Source: Octadecabacter sp. SW4 (lineage in GTDB: Bacteria > Pseudomonadota > Alphaproteobacteria > Rhodobacterales > Rhodobacteraceae). From it: a DNA stretch of 64,000 nt. The translations under genes and the position numbers were made by a program. The stretch covers positions 1,798,001 to 1,862,000 of the forward strand of contig NZ_CP042819.1 of the NCBI RefSeq assembly GCF_008065155.1, read 5' to 3'. The notes beneath the pieces were generated by a model, which worked only from the letters and a program-made list of their open reading frames with translations, did not search any database and was not told where the DNA came from. Below are positions 63,034 through 64,000 of the stretch, in pieces. Position 1 is the stretch's first letter; each line of letters opens with the position of its first letter.

Positions 63034-63978
63034 ATGAGCGCGCGCAAGATCATTATCGACACGGACCCCGGACAGGATGATGCGGTCGCGATCCTGCTTG
63101 CGCTTGCCTCGCCCGAGGATGTCGATGTGCTGGGCGTGGTGGCCGTCGCGGGCAACGTCCCCCTGCCCCTGACCCAGAAAAACGCGCGCATCGTCTGTGA
63201 ACTGGCTGGCAAGACCGATTTGCCTGTCTTTGCGGGCTGCGACAGGCCGTTGAAACACACGCTGGTCACGGCCGAACATGTGCATGGCAAAACCGGGCTG
63301 GACGGCCCGCAGATGGCCGAGCCGACGATGCCGCTGCAAGACCGGCATGGTGTGGATTTCATCATCGACACATTGCGCCGCGAACCGGCGGGCACGGTCA
63401 CGCTTTGCCCGCTGGGGCCGCTGACCAATATCGCCACCGCCTTTACCCGCGCGCCCGACATTGTCGCCCGCGTGCAGGAAATCGTGCTGATGGGCGGTGG
63501 CTTTTTCGAGGGTGGCAACATCACTCCCGCGGCCGAGTTCAACATCTACGTCGATCCCGAAGCCGCCGATATCGTGTTCCGCGCGGGCGTGCCGCTGGTG
63601 GTGATGCCGCTTGATGTGACGCATAAGGCGCTGACCACGCCCGCCCATGTCGCCGCCTTTCGTGCAATGGACACGCAAGTGGGTCATATGGTGGCTGCCT
63701 GGACCGACTTTTTCGAGCGCTACGACAAGGAGAAATACGGCACCCAGGGCGCGCCCCTGCATGATCCTTGCGTCATTGCCTATCTGATCCAGCCGGACCT
63801 GTTCAAAGGCCGCCGGATCAACGTCGCGGTTGAAACCCGCTCCGAGCTGACCCGCGGCATGACTGTTGCCGACTGGTGGCGCGTCACCGATCGCGCGCCC
63901 AACGCGCTGTTCATGCGCGATATTGATGCAGATGCATTTTTCGCGCTGCTGGCTGCGCGGCTGGCGCGACTGGGGTGA
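63034..63978 (+). CDS. Nucleoside hydrolase (IunH family)
   Basis: A 314-aa calcium-dependent N-ribohydrolase that releases ribose from nucleosides. The signature IIIDTDPGQDDAVAILLAL is at the N-terminus. Others: HGKTGLDGP, ALGPLTNIA-like CPLGPLTNIATAF, EIVLMGGGFFEGGNITPAAEFNIYVDPEAADIVFRAGVPLVVMPLDVTHKALT, and LHDPCVIAYLI. Substrate range (purine or pyrimidine) is not evident. Full length with the stop just before the window end. Confidence 0.93.
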   Translation: MSARKIIIDTDPGQDDAVAILLALASPEDVDVLGVVAVAGNVPLPLTQKNARIVCELAGKTDLPVFAGCDRPLKHTLVTAEHVHGKTGLDGPQMAEPTMPLQDRHGVDFIIDTLRREPAGTVTLCPLGPLTNIATAFTRAPDIVARVQEIVLMGGGFFEGGNITPAAEFNIYVDPEAADIVFRAGVPLVVMPLDVTHKALTTPAHVAAFRAMDTQVGHMVAAWTDFFERYDKEKYGTQGAPLHDPCVIAYLIQPDLFKGRRINVAVETRSELTRGMTVADWWRVTDRAPNALFMRDIDADAFFALLAARLARLG

Positions 63979-64000
63979 TGATCACCACAGCCGCGCAGGC

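Overview
The window is a piece of the chromosome of a GC-rich alphaproteobacterium, almost certainly Rhodobacterales (Roseobacter group). This is inferred from gene content and order: dgt-argS-SPOR-nagZ-scpA-scpB, DUF177-rpmF-plsX-fabH-ihfA-merR, a DksA that lacks most zinc-finger cysteines, the long dCTP deaminase, PIN-domain and RlmI-type genes side by side, and TRAP uptake. Nearly every interval is coding, with many 1-11 nt overlaps. I see no prophage, insertion sequence, integrase, CRISPR array or rRNA. The only RNA gene recognised is one tRNA-Pro(GGG).

Layout. 1-5.5 kb: the start of an aromatic-L-amino-acid decarboxylase, a D-lactate dehydrogenase/L-lactate permease pair, and a stand-alone molybdopterin oxidoreductase lying between two imperfect 41-bp direct repeats. 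5.5-19.7 kb: lon with a heat-shock-like promoter, tgt, sufT-like, olsB, bamE, the rpmF-plsX-fabH lipid cluster, ihfA-merR, tRNA-Pro, dcd and a membrane diguanylate cyclase. 19.8-26.4 kb: a minus-strand operon for nucleotide, tRNA-charging, cell-wall and chromosome functions (dgt, argS, SPOR, nagZ, scpA, scpB). 26.5-38.8 kb: an ErpA-like A-type Fe-S carrier, exonuclease III, an FAD monooxygenase with dksA, and a MoxR-AAA/VWA module interleaved with a lipoprotein and small membrane proteins; then DedA, MOSC, M48 and PIN proteins and an rRNA methyltransferase. 39-47.4 kb: Entner-Doudoroff edd-eda under a LacI-type operator, glnE, DUF2852, RDD, and the leucyltransferase Bpt. 47.7-56.6 kb: a TRAP transporter with oversized permease subunits and two RTX proteins. 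56.6-64 kb: an attenuator-controlled ilvB-ilvN operon interrupted by an AT-richer orphan gene, an EF-hand protein, a Rieske oxygenase, a DUF1185 protein and a nucleoside hydrolase.

Most notable observations: (i) the ilv leader, with a 15-residue peptide containing Ile-Leu-Thr-Val-Val, a strong terminator and an alternative stem; (ii) the unrecognised 219-aa gene inserted seamlessly between ilvB and ilvN; (iii) a perfect 10-bp hairpin that puts the rlmI start codon in its loop and its Shine-Dalgarno in the stem; (iv) two copies of an ATGTRAA-N5-TTCACAT inverted repeat around a TTGACG box before DUF2852; (v) a GTTAGCGCTAAC operator before edd; (vi) four genes (lctP, tgt, SPOR, diguanylate cyclase) that each lack exactly one G/C in a homopolymer. 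The last pattern points to consensus sequencing error rather than four real pseudogenes.

The genes fit a marine heterotroph that takes up organic acids (lactate permease, TRAP), uses the Entner-Doudoroff route, and secretes calcium-binding RTX proteins, although no type I secretion genes lie in the window. All functions are read from sequence features and family knowledge; no database search was run.
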